Origin: Hemibagrus wyckioides | Taxonomy: Eukaryota; Chordata; Actinopteri; Siluriformes; Bagridae | Length of the DNA stretch: 64,000 nucleotides | Assembly (NCBI RefSeq): GCF_019097595.1 | Contig: NC_080714.1 | Location: forward strand, 6,449,259 to 6,513,258 | Direction of reading: 5' to 3' | In this document: piece by piece, positions 45,255 through 57,477 of the stretch | Layout: each line of letters opens with the position of its first letter | How positions within the stretch are numbered: position 1 is the first letter of the stretch | The notes under the pieces: model-generated | Seen by the model: the letters and a program-made list of their open reading frames with translations, nothing else | Told to the model about the DNA's origin: nothing | Database searches by the model: none | Program-made: the position numbers and the translations under genes

Positions 45255-47569
45255 GCCTAATTGGTCTTTCGGCTGGTTTATAGACTGCTAGGTTCCGGAT
45301 CTGACATCAGAAGCTAATTTTGGAAGAGCGGCAGACCTGCATACCAGCTGCATGGGGTAACAGACAGGTTAGACTGAGATAATGAATTTCGCTAATGAAG
45401 GGGAGGCCTGAGGGATGAAGGTCATAATTACTACCATACCCAGTAGTACATGATGTGCTCACATTTAATCAGGCTGCTTATTCTTATACCGGTCTTGCTT
45501 ACTAACTGGGAGGTTTACTGGAGTATTAATTATAATCCCTAACTATGATGATTATGAATAACCATACACAAAAGGACCTTTTCATCAAAACTAGCATATT
45601 AATAACTATCAATAATAATATACATATTATATAGAAAACTGTGTAGTAACTCAACAAAATCCCAATGGTGCAAGATTAAAAGTCGTCTCAACAAAGTTAT
45701 GTTTTATTTTAGTTTTCGGCTAAGATCATGTTCAAGTAGTTGAGATCAAAGTTGTATGCAAAGCTGTAAATGGTTAAGATCACAGCAGGGTTTCTCATAA
45801 ATGAGCCTGTTTTCTGTACTAACAAAAGAAAAAAAATCATTGGCTTTCGTTCTTTCTTGTACGTAATCCCTAATTCCAATCCTGCATAATCTAAAAAGGA
45901 TGAGTTCTTTTGCAGAATGCAAATGGACATGGAATTATGTCATCTCACAAGCAATTCTCCTGTTCACGGATATATTTCCTGTCAGTTTCTAGGATAATGC
46001 CCCCATAATAGGTTCCAGTCGACTTCATTCTAGGCTTGAAACCAATGCTACTAAAGCTCGGTGACATCATCACTCGAGACGTGGTCCTTTGTTATGGGTC
46101 CCATCGTGAGAGTTTCCAGTTTTCCTGCCAGATGTTTCGGGTTAGAGAGATAGTAATATAAAAGATATCAGCCAAGATCTCTATCTTTAAATAGAACTGT
46201 CTGTCGCTGTAGCTCGGTGGAAAAAAAAAATACGGCTTCCTCGAGGAACATCCCAGTGAGCATATTTTTCCACATGAATGTTTGAAGGTAGTGTCACCCA
46301 GGCCCTGCTGGGACGAGCCGTCTGACTCATTGCTTTGGGAACTGGTAGGTGAATGGGAAAAATGATGACATTTCACCAAAGAGGCTGAAGATGATTCATT
46401 TGAACATTCTCGACTGTTTTTTTTTTTTTATGGCCATGATATGTAATGCAAATGCACCACCTTCCAGTTACATCGTTTATCTGTGGTGCTGTAATGAAAT
46501 GCACTAATGGTTTAATATGAACAGATCTGCTTGACTTTATTAGCTTTACACAAGTACAATAGAAATTTCCAGTTTGGGAATTTGTGACATCCATTTTTTT
46601 TTGGCCATTATTACCGTCATAAAGGACTAGACAGGCTAGCTACTCTACATGTTAAGCTAGCAACAATACCTACTACAGAGGCCTTATAGTCTTTATGACC
46701 AGTTTGTCCTTTAGGAAGTCAATTGGAGCCTGAGGGCCAGAGTCACAATAGCAAGTGTATCCGAAAAAGAGTGAACTCTGCTCCCTGTTAAACCTCATTA
46801 TGAAATAATAATAATAACAATAACAGAGAGAGAAATGCATTCAACACATCCGGGTGAAAGGAACTCGGAACTCACGCTGGAAGTCCATGCCATCTTTACG
46901 TCTGTAATTGCTTGACCCAAGGACCACCAGCATAGATTCAGCACTAATGTGGCCATCTGTCTACCATCCCAGACCTCTTTAAGACAAATGCTACTGCTAA
47001 ATTTGCTAATTATTTAAGTTCCCTCTTAGTTTGTCAGCTTCTCAATCAACCATCCCAAGAGTTTTAACTACCAGCGAGGTTAAAAAACGGCCTTTCTATT
47101 CAACTTCTGTGCTATTAATTATACTGCCCCGGGACTGACCATGCCTTATTGTTCCAATAACGACAAAAAAAGCACACAAAATTAGAGATTAGTCTTATTC
47201 TTCTTAAGTCTGTTTTTTAATTATTAACCAGCCTTTCCAGAACTTTCTTGCTCACTGGACTTCATTTATTACATTTTTTAGCCAAGTGTATAAATGTTTT
47301 CATTGGCCAAACCAAAATAAGACTTCTAAATGTTTTAGTAAGGCTGATTTTCTTTACACATGGATGTTGATAAATGGCAATCAGCCATAAATTACCAAGC
47401 ACCTTCATGGTTCATTTTTATATAAAAAGCAAATCTCACTGAGGCGAAAACTTCCAGTAATGCAGCTCAGCCACTGCAGTGCAACATCCACCACATCAGA
47501 CGCCCACGAACTCTTCCTACTGTCATACAGAAGCATTTCTTTAAATAAATGGTGCATCTGGAGTGAACA

Positions 47570-47640
47570 GTAGCTTAGTGGTTAGCACGCTTGCCTCACA
47601 CCTCCATGGCTTAGGGGTTTGATTCCACACCTCTATCCCT
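47570..47640 (+). mobile_element. fragment of the Rex3-like repeat, internal end
   Basis: AGCTTAGTGGTTAGCACGCT and TGCCTCACACCTCCATGG-CTTAGGGGTTTGATTCC match, in opposite orientation, the inner end of the family at 11600-11955. Confidence 0.55.
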
Positions 47641-50521
47641 CTTCCTTGGTATTTAGAGCTGTCCTAAACTTAAGCTGTTTTGTTTGTTGCACTGGAAAAG
47701 ATGAGCATAATCAGTCATCGGGTCTGTCCAAATAGATCAGGAGACATAAATCCATGTTTTAAGACGATTCCCTAAAAGGAAGAACATGTGTTTATATACT
47801 CCATATTGGTGCATGGAGATGACGCATGTTTCACAGGCTCTGTTATACATCAGAGTCATAACAAAAACCCCAAAAGACCACTCAAGTATGCATACACATC
47901 AATACGAGGAGCAAGCACCACCACGAGCGAGAGAACTCGCTTCAGGCTTTATCTGAAAGAATTAAATTGTTTCCTAATTTGTTTAGCAAATAACAAGCAA
48001 TCCTATCTGCTGTATATTCAAATCTGGCTGTGAGAGAGAAAGAGAGAGAGAAACAGAAAGGGGGGGAAGAAATGGTGAGGTTTCCCCGGACATTGTCTAT
48101 TAAAGGAAGCAATAATAGACGAGTATCAGGCTACCATCCAAAAAGATTTGTGAGGCAAAGCTTACAAGATTTGACCTAGAGTCCAAAAAATGTCCTTCCA
48201 TTCATCTTCATCATCCCTCCTTTCTCCTCTCTCACAATTTCCAGAAACTCCCATTTATTCCTTTTTTAAAACACAACAATCCTCACTCTTTCTTCACACA
48301 AACACCACACATGTGCATCTTTACCCCCTCCCTCTTTCACTTTGCTCCATACATGGCTCTGTGTGTCTGCTTACAATCAACCGTTATTAACGGATACACA
48401 CATTAATCAGAGACAGGCCCATCTCATCTCATCTCCATGTATGGCTCTCTGATCAGCCCAGATGCTGCATAGCGTTTGATAGTGAAGAGCCAGACAATCC
48501 TTCAGGCTCAAAACTCATTAAAGTACTCACCCGGACACGCTTTTGAAACACGCCTCGGCCACTATCCGGAAGTTTACTCCGCTCATACTTCTCAGTATTT
48601 TATCTCCTATTCACCTGCTACACTTGCTCATGCGTTGTGATCTTGAATTAGTTTCAAAATGTACGGTAGCCTTAAGTTCTATGCATGAATCAACGCTTTA
48701 TGTCCTTCTTCTTAGGAGGAACTCGCTCGCTGTCCCTAACAAAATATGAAGCCCAGTTTCTGAACCTCTTTGGAATGCTGCTCTACATGTTTCTATTCAG
48801 TATTTGCTTAAGCAGAGGCAACTTAATATTCTGCATTGTGGCTTGAAAATCGCTGGTTTTCTCAAGCCATCCAACAGAGTGATTCAGAAGACCACAGCTC
48901 TAAAAATCTGCATTTGGAGCAAGGAATGTCCGTTATTACCGGTAGCGCTGGTTTCCCGGTGGAAGCTTAGTCATATATCAGCCATAGTACACTAATGAGG
49001 CAACGGGTCTGTTTTAGCTTAAAACTGAGACATATAGTCATGTAGCATACATCACTTCTGAGGCAGATTTTTCTTTCAGAACACACGCCGTGATAAATCC
49101 CAGATCCGAACACCAAACTCATAACTTTTGTAGGTGATCTCAGATGACAGAACAGTGCCATTCATCTCTAAATCCACACCGGAGTGCTTCTTTTTGTCAC
49201 TATTACTCATCTACATGGACTAATCTGGTGATCAGTGTTTGATCATTGAGAACAGTTACACGCAGTGGTAAATAAGGATTGCTCAAGCTCTTTCCCAGAG
49301 GCCAGAAAAAAATGGAATTTGCTCCTGATTTGTTGTTCCCATGTTGAATATTGTATGTCTTTGTCATGTCACACTGCTTATTATGAAGCTCATATGAAAG
49401 TAGATACTCATGGCTTTAAGAATTTGTAAGCGCTTCAGAAGTATTTCTGTTTTTCCCCAACGTACTAGGGGCAATATATTCATAGAAAGATTTTCATAGC
49501 TTTTTTTTTTTCCACACAAATGTGGATCTTCAAAGTAAATGCTGATATCAAGCCCATTTCTGCTTTCTGAGACGCCCCAAGGGCTTGTTCACAACCATCT
49601 GTAATTTGGTGTTATCATCAACCACTAAAATTCTGTGTAAGGTTATCCAACAGAGGGAAAAACACTCATCTTACACCACGTTCTGACTCATTTTATATCA
49701 GACTCACAGCCAGAAAATCCTTCATTTGTTATACGGATTGATTAAGTGTCCCATACATTGATTTCCACTCCGCTGAGGGACTGGTCACTAAAGTACTAAG
49801 CATTATGGCAACATGGAACATGGCAACTACCAAAAGGGAAAATAATAAGCAGGGTGGATTTTAATTGCTAATTACTACAGATTTATTGCTCAATGTTACC
49901 TTCAAGTATATAGAAGCAGAGACTATTAGCTTTACTATGGCAACCTTATCTACTGTTCTACACAATATAATAGTATAATGTTAGCTACTAGTTAACATGA
50001 TATGCAAGCTATTCTATTTTCTACCAATGTATAGTGACCTTGTCTACTTTTAGCACAAGATAACAGTTAATCTTAGCTAGCAATTTAGCCATCTTGCATA
50101 CAAGCTAGCTTATAGTGACCTTGTCCTCTGTTTCGTACAATATAACAACAGTTAGCTACCTTATATGTCCTTTGTGTGCCGGTTGTCATGATGTGATGCA
50201 ATGTCTTTTAATCTCGTGTTATCTAGCTTGCTAGCAACCTTATCAGCTGTTTTAATGAATGTTTGCCATCTTATAGAGATCCGCTTACACAGGATCACAG
50301 GATTGTCTGTTATTAGCTATCAGGAAACTTGTGCAGTAATGTTAGCCAGCTTAGCAATGACCTTGTGAGTTGTTGGACACAATATAGCTTGTAGTGACCA
50401 GGCTGCTGGGTTACACAACATATACCACTGCTAGTAATCCTGCTAGCATTATTAGCTGCTGTTAGGCCACATTTCCACACTTGTTGGAGATCCATGGGAA
50501 AGTTGTGTACTGCTTCAGAGC

Positions 50522-50522
<1 letters not shown>

Positions 50523-50565
<43 letters not shown>

Positions 50566-50566
50566 T
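50523..50566. repeat. CT then CA dinucleotide repeat
   Basis: Compound microsatellite in intron 1. Confidence 0.9.
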
Positions 50567-50959
50567 ATTCCTTCAATCCCAAGACACTAACACTAATGGA
50601 CTTGACACCACTCACATTTACCTACAAAAAAGAGGGAAGACAGCTATAGAATAGGACAGGAACCCCGATTAAACCCTGAGCACTTAATGCAGAAAACTTC
50701 CTTTTCTGAACAAGAGGAACTGCTCCGACTCCATGAAAACCCCACTTCTGATAAAATTCTCACTCGTGCATGTGATAGTCAGGAAGAAGAAAGCTTTAAA
50801 GGGAAGAAAGACCTCGAATGCAAGAAGACAAGGCTGAAAGATCAGCAGGTTACTGTTTTTATGTCCTTTTAAAAGCCTGGATATAAACTTCCACATAATT
50901 TTGGACACTTTTATATGTTAGAGTTGCATAATATTTCTAAAATTACTCAAAATTACTTG

Positions 50960-51058
50960 GTACATGAATTCTTGATTCTGATTGGTCAGAACGTGTTGAT
51001 TAATTATCAACACAACAGCAGACCTCATATAAATTCCAGCTGCAGAGCAAATCACAGA
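50960..51058. mobile_element. dispersed repeat sharing GATTGGTCAGAA-GTGTTGATT core
   Basis: TGATTCTGATTGGTCAGAACGTGTTGATTAATT is partly repeated at 59848-59945 and echoed at 36950-37005. Family not identified. Confidence 0.5.
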
Positions 51059-51666
51059 TTTATTTTAATGCATATTGGAATACATTATACTGGATATTCT
51101 ATATATAAAAAAAACAACAATTAATGTAAATATATACACCGATTTTTCAGTCTAGATGTCTTCAAATATACATAGTCAGCTATATTGTTAGCTGTAACTA
51201 CTGGTGTACACAGTATGCTAGTTTAGTGAAAATACAGTTCATTGGACAGCTTTAAACTGCCATCCAATTTCCCAGACCTTAAATAATAATACAAGACCTA
51301 GACCTTAAATAATAAGACCTTAAGAATAATAATGATTTCCATACGCCACCCAGGATCATTCTAAATCGTTTCAGCACCACATATCCGCTCCCGAGTCTCC
51401 TTTAAAACAAATCAGATGCGGTCAATATGTAAATCCTCTGAGAAGTCGCAAAAAGGTAGATTTAGAACCTCACTGAAAACAAACCTGCCCAAAGAGCATC
51501 ATATTTTTCATGACCCACGTGGGAACCTGAGATTTCTGCTCAGAAAGACGTGACAGCCCACTTTAACTTTCTGAATGAAGCTCTGAAGGCCTGGATAAGG
51601 ACTACAGATACAGATAAAGTGGTAAAGTTTTGAGTGTTGCTATGGAATAGGGAAAAGTGAACTCAC

Positions 51667-51718
51667 CACAAGTCTGTGTCAGAGATCTGCTGGAGTGTGT
51701 GATGGTACTGCTGTGCAT
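51667..51718 (-). CDS. sorbs3: sorbs3 exon 1 (best candidate first coding exon)
   Basis: From the ATG the exon reads MHSSTITHSSRSLTQTC and then G|GTGAGTTC, a strong donor in phase 1, completing Asp18 with exon 2. An upstream in-frame ATG at 51782-51784 would add 22 residues; a TGA lies just before it. Neither ATG has a strong context. The 5' flank is rich in GA on the transcript strand. I chose the downstream ATG because the added part is repeat-derived. No homology seen; phase fit alone is weak evidence. Confidence 0.45.
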
Positions 51719-51799
51719 AGAGTCCTTAGGAAAACACAGCCTCTCTCTCTCTCCCAAACACACACACACTCTCTGACTGCACATCTGACTGCCTCAGAC

Positions 51800-51840
<41 letters not shown>

Positions 51841-51956
51841 ATCTCTCTGATCTCACCGACTGCCTACGTATTCTCCCTCTTTCTCTCATTGACACACTCC
51901 CTCTCTTTTACTCTTACATTTAACCTCTATTCACTCTCTTGATAGAGTAACTACCC

Positions 51957-51966
51957 CCATATAAGC
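51957..51966 (-). promoter_or_regulatory. TATA/CArG-like box upstream of exon 1
   Basis: CCATATAAGC on the plus strand is one base from the CArG consensus bound by SRF and reads TTATATGG on the transcript strand. It lies about 240 bp upstream of the exon 1 ATG. Function is conjecture. Confidence 0.15.
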
Positions 51967-52850
51967 ACACACACACACACACACACTTAGCTCTGGCTGG
52001 GGTGAACGTCCCGGTCACTAAGGGTTGCCGTGGAAACGATCAGGCAGCGTATACTCGACTTGTTCTTGGCTGACTTTCTGCACTTACGAGTGACATTTCA
52101 ATAGGCAACGAACTCATTCTTTGTGCTAATAAGGTGATATTTCTACAGCAAGCCGCTTAAAAAAAAACAGGGGAAGTCAAACACAAAACAGCCTCCACCC
52201 TCCTAACCATGTTATTCTTTCTCCTTATTTCTTTCTTTCTACAGCTGCCACTTAGGAAAGAACAGGTTTCTTCAAATGACACGAAGAAAGACTTGACATA
52301 AGCCTGGAGTAAACACTAATGAATCCCATGAGTCCTGTACGCTGCGGTCAGCTGTACGCCGACGTTATAGAGCTGGAGATTAAGATTTTCTGCAAGTTCA
52401 GACATCCCTCCTGAAAGAATTGCATGTTAGAAAGACATTAAAGGGGTTACGCAATGTGGCTCGCCGAGCCCCTCCGCGAGCATTAACCTAGCGTGGCTAT
52501 ACATGTCCGAACCTCACGCCCTCATTTAAAACAGTTCACTTACACAGACAGGTGATTTCATTACTTCATTACTTTTGAAGAGACATGTGGAAATCTCTGC
52601 TGCTTTCCAAAGTGTGAGATCATGGGTTTATTTTAGGCAAAAAAAATGTGGGAAGGGACCACCACCACCAGGCTGTAGCTGGTTTCACAAAGCCAAGGAA
52701 GTGCAGTTTTCATAAAATATCTGGCACTGATACCAGAAATTACAACAGTGCCTTTGGAATTCTTGAATATGATGATCAGAGGGGAGTGATCTATTTTGTG
52801 TAGCAGCACTGCTGACAATAGTTTCAGCTGTAATTCAATTGACAGGTTTC

Positions 52851-53337
<487 letters not shown>

Positions 53338-54112
53338 TTAATGCATAAAATGTAGTAGCAACGAATTTACAGGGACTTGTCTCGAGGACGCTTAACATAA
53401 TTTAAACTCAATAAAAAAATTTTGCTATGGGTTCATTTTATCTGCTATTTGTTTATTTTTTTATTGTTCTTAGAAGTCCCTGGTCATTAGTTGATTATCC
53501 TATCCTAATGTGTTCACCTGTCCAATGTTAGCAAGCCATATCTGCCCTTAGACTTCAAAATGTTGCTGTAAAAATATTTTTCTGCTCATTTCTACAAACA
53601 GAAATTGCTGTTCTTGGTTCACGCTATACTCTACAGATGCAGTGGATAAAGACAAAAAAAAAAAGAAGGGTGCTTGAATGCACCCTGTTTTGTTTGGCAA
53701 TGGTTCAAACCAAGGGTAGCAAAAGAATGCTGTGAACACACTGTACTGTATACGCTATGACAAACATTTGAAATAGGCAAAACCTGAAGGAATTAATGCA
53801 CAATAACACTCTCAGCATGTCATTGACAACCGTGACCTACCAAAACCTGGTTTAACTCAGAAAAATTCCCCAAAGACAAAAAAAACAAAAAGCAGGGTCG
53901 TAAACTGGATTATTTGTCTTGAAGTAGACGGAATAGTTTCTGTTTAACGTTGCTATGACACAGAATCTAAACCAATTCTCCCACAGGTGAAGGGTTTCAG
54001 TTATAAGCTCACACACAGCAGCATGGCCTGCAGGAGAGGCGTTATATAACTGAGAGTTCAGGTAACAGGCTTCATTATTCCAGCAGTATACAGTCCGATG
54101 TTTGCTGTTTGT

Positions 54113-54404
54113 ACACACACACACACACACACACTCATACATGTACACATACTCCAACGTACATACATACACCAATGTCATGTATGAGATATGCATGATT
54201 GCTTCTCTCAGCAAGTTAATAGTCTGTGAATGTGTGTGTGTGTGTGTGTGTGTGTGAAGGATGACTGTTTGTGAAGCTCTCTGGCTCTCTAGAGCTGTAG
54301 GAGTCAGCAGCTTTTTAATAATTCAGTGGTTTGGAAGGAGGCAGTGTAACTCAAACTAGTACCCGAAGTGTGTGTGTGGGTGTGTGTGTGTGTGTGTGTG
54401 TGTG
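54113..54404. repeat. three CA/TG microsatellites
   Basis: CA at 54113-54134, TG at 54230-54256 and TG at 54368-54404, spaced over 290 bp just below the polypurine tract. Confidence 0.9.
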
Positions 54405-54487
54405 ATGCATTTGTAGAGCATTTATTTCCAAAGACTCCTAAAAAGGAAGAGAAGGAATGAAAAGAGAAGATAAGATGAGTGAATAAA

Positions 54488-55022
54488 GGAGGAGAGAAGA
54501 GAAGAGAAGAGAAGAGAAGAGAAGAGAAGAGAAGAGAAGAGAAGAGAAGAGAAGAGAAGAGAAGAGGAGAACGGATAAAAGAAGAGAAGAGAAGAATGGA
54601 TAAAAGAAGAGAAGAGAAAAGACAAGAAGAGAAGAAAGGTGAAGAGAAGAGAAGAGGAGAACGGATAAGAGAAGAGAAGAACGGATAAAAGAAGTGAAAA
54701 GAAGAGAAGAAGGAGAAGAGAAGAAAGAAGAAGAGAGGAGAAGAGGAGAACGGATAAAAGAAGAGAAGAAAGGAGAAGAGAAGAATAGAGAAGAACGGAT
54801 AAAAGAAGAGAAAAGACAAGAAGAGAAGAAAGAAGAAGGGAAGAGAAGAGAAGAACAGATAAAAGAAGAGAAAAGACAAGAAGAGAAGAAAGGAGAAGAG
54901 AAGAGAAGAGAAGAGAAGAGAAGAAAGGATAAGAGAAGAGAAAAGAAGAGAAGAGAAGAGAAGAGAAGAGAAGAGAAGAGAAGAGAAGAGAAGAGAAGAG
55001 AAGAGAAGAGAAGAGAAGAGAA
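54488..55022. repeat. AGAAG pentanucleotide polypurine tract
   Basis: About 535 bp of nearly pure purine on the plus strand, built of GAAGA units with GGAGAACGGATAAAAGA-type interruptions that recur at intervals. The long open frames on both strands (up to 228 codons) are artefacts. It starts 31 bp from the candidate exon at 55054. Confidence 0.95.
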
Positions 55023-55053
55023 GGCCCAGATATACACACTACCCTCATCCTAC

Positions 55054-55112
55054 CTGCCAAAAGCAGAGCCGTTACAGCAGCACAGGCTGCACACGTAGCT
55101 GTCCACACTCAT
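55054..55112 (-). CDS. candidate alternative first exon of sorbs3
   Basis: The minus strand reads ATG then MSVDSYVCSLCCCNGSAFG and two bases before GTAGGATG, a fair donor in phase 2. This would join exon 3 in frame (Arg then TVVCDHLNG), skipping exon 2, for a protein of about 720 aa. The cysteine cluster (C-SLCCC) might be lipidated or bind metal, but that is speculation. It could equally be unrelated or chance: two of three possible phases can join either exon 2 or exon 3. Confidence 0.3.
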
Positions 55113-55789
55113 CAGGATTGTCCAATTTAGGGAAGGTATTTAACGTCCTCATTATCATCAAGCAGTAATAACTGAAGTAAAATGCTGTGAATGACATCAG
55201 CGTTGAAATATTGTTGGAAGTGAACTTTAGGACAGTTTAACTAACAACAGTCGTGACACTATGGAAGGAACGAGTATGGCTATGGGCAAGGCCCAGTGTT
55301 ATGTAAGACTGTGTGTGAGTTTGGATAACAACCCTGACAAATATTTACTTTTAACACTGTGAGGCTTATAATGCTTTAAATCTGCATGAAGTACCGAGCC
55401 TAAGAAAAGTTAGCAGGCTTTCAGGTCAGTGGGATTTTTGGAGCTAAGATACGATAATATTATAAACTAAAGAGATGTAAAGATTTACTGATTGCACAAA
55501 CAGCACATCTGTATGGAGTTATAATGTAAAGGCAAGAATAAGATTTGATTTTTATGCATTATAAACATATAGACACAAACTCACTATTGTATTTAATGTT
55601 TTGGGGCATGATCCATTTGCATGGCTCCAGAAAATTGAATGGGCGGGGCTTAAACTAACTATAAAAACTCTGTTCAGTATGTAATATATTAAATACTCTA
55701 AGTGAGATAGGATGTACAAGCTGAATGATTGTACACTGCTGCCAACTATATATCTGGGGAGCACCAGTGCATAAAGCTTGGATTATACC

Positions 55790-56610
55790 CAATGTCCAAT
55801 CACTGATGAGCATTTTTACCAATGACCAATTACTGATCACTATTATTCCCAATGACCAGTCACTGATGACCATTATTCCCGAATGACTAATCATTGAACA
55901 CTATTGTTCCTAATGACCAATCATTGATCACCATTGTTCTCAACAACCAATCTTTGATCACCACTGTCCTTAGCAACCAACCATTGATCATTATTGTTTC
56001 CAATGACCAGTCACTGATGACCATTGTTTCTAATGACTAATCATTGAACACTATTGTTCTCAACAACCAATCAATGGTCACCATTGTTTTCAAAAACCAA
56101 TCATTGATCACCATGGTTCTCAACAACCAATCATTGATCACCATTGTTCTCAACAACCAATCAATGATCACCATTGTTCTCAACAACCAATCAATGATCA
56201 CCATTGTTCTCAACAACCAATCAATGATCACCATGGTTCTCAACAACCAATCATTGATCACCATTGTTCTCAACAACCAATCATTGATCACCGCCATTGT
56301 TCTCAACAACCAATCAATGATCACCATGGTTCCCAACAACCAAGCATTGTTCCCAACAACTAATCATTGATCACCATTGTTCTCAACAACCAATCATTGA
56401 TCACCATTGTTCTCAACAACCAATCAATGATCACCATGGTTCTCAACAACCAATCATTGTTCCCAACAACTAATCATTGATCACCATTGTTCCCAACAAC
56501 CAATCATTGATCACCATTGTTCCCAACAACCAATCATTGATCACCATTCTCCTTAGCAACCAACTACTGATCACCATTGTTCTCCACAACCAATCACTGA
56601 TCGCTATACA
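55790..56610. repeat. 30-bp minisatellite
   Basis: About 27 copies of a 30-bp unit such as ACCATTGTTCTCAACAACCA-ATCAATGATC. Central units are nearly identical, flanking units diverged. The period creates 10-residue-repeat open frames on both strands. Confidence 0.93.
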
Positions 56611-57477
56611 CTAATTATTTTTCAGCTGTGTTTGTCCCACATGCACACCTCTATAACCTTCTTCTTGTTATAAGTCATGAAGGCAAATTATTCTGTCTGT
56701 AACGTTCCTTCATGTTTCCTTCCTTCATATTTCCTGAAATTAGTTGTATTCTATAATATTCTATTTAGATTAAAAAAAAAAATCTATGAATATGCAAATC
56801 AGTCTATAATGTCATCTGGTGACTTCTAGTAACTCTTTAATACTTTCCCCTGAAAAGATTTGGTGCCACTGTGACTGCATTGATTAATAAAGTCACATGA
56901 GAAAGGAGAAGTTAGACATTCATGAACTTGTAAAAGAGTTCATCTTAGATATTTTATTCTTTAGCTCCCTCTCCATTTTACTGTAAATACATTAGTTAAA
57001 TTTCAGAACCTAAAATGCCAACTTGATCTGATGAAACTATCACGGTGGAGATATGATTTAGAGAACATTTGGTGAATTAACTAAATGCACAAGCAGCATG
57101 AACTGCTTCAATTTAAAGGCAGCCCACTGGCCAATATAATAACATCTTTTGTTTAGCCATAGCATGTAGCAACTTTGACCTCATGCTGTGACAATACAGG
57201 AGACACTTTGGCAGCTAAAGCAAATGAAAAAAGCTATTTCACTGAAGGGTAAAATGACAGCGGAGGTAAAAAGATATGCATCTGCTTAAAGTAGATGGTA
57301 CTTCTGTTGAGATTTGACCTTTGGCTTTATTGCTAAATTGTGAGCTAAAAGTGGGCTAGCAGAAAAGAATTAGACAGGATCTGTTTGGTTGATTAGCCTG
57401 CTAACATTTTCTTGTATTTTTCAGTATAGTTAATGTCAGCAAACCTTACTTCTCAGTCCCAATAATAGAGGCGTGAC

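Larger units (their letters stand above)
37907..51666 (-). other. sorbs3: intron 1 (13.8 kb)
   Basis: Contains a Rex3-like 3' fragment (38641-38815), degenerate SINE-like pieces (about 41000-41090), CA/TA repeats (42611-42667), GA repeats (43475-43530), a LINE-type fragment (47570-47640) and an unexplained 195-codon open frame (44667-45254). Long stretches (38820-41000, 41100-42600, 45260-47560, 47700-50500) show nothing I can name. Confidence 0.7.
2586..51718 (-). other. sorbs3: sorbs3 (vinexin) gene, SoHo plus triple-SH3 adaptor; gene extent
   Basis: The gene encodes a cytoskeletal adaptor of the SORBS family. Known family members localise to focal adhesions and cell junctions, bind vinculin through the first two SH3 domains and signalling proteins such as SOS through the third. 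I assembled 21 coding exons (4391 to 51718); all introns are GT-AG, phases match at every junction, and the total is 2220 nt, giving 739 aa (human vinexin alpha is about 670 aa). SORBS3 is favoured over SORBS1 and SORBS2 by REEKK before SH3-1, [14 protein letters not shown] in SH3-1, VLEYGEA before SH3-2 and the terminal GNYVAPV. Exons 2-21 are firm to fairly firm; exon 1 is a best guess. Extent runs from the inferred poly(A) site to the first coding ATG; 5' UTR and promoter are not placed. Confidence 0.93.

Noticed and set aside
46870..46895. 26-nt exon-like segment (TTACAG ... GTGAGTTCC) in intron 1, minus strand
   Set aside because: It would enter in phase 1 and leave in phase 0, which fits neither exon 2 nor exon 3, so it cannot be part of the sorbs3 reading frame as modelled.
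47575..47640. tRNA-like A/B boxes
   Set aside because: Matches the end of the Rex3-like dispersed repeat rather than a tRNA fold.
54304..55108. Open frames of 134-228 codons on both strands
   Set aside because: They are translations of the AGAAG pentanucleotide tract, open in several frames because the repeat lacks stops.
56037..56370. Repeat proteins on both strands of the 30-bp array
   Set aside because: Both strands are open because the 30-bp unit lacks stops; not evidence of coding.
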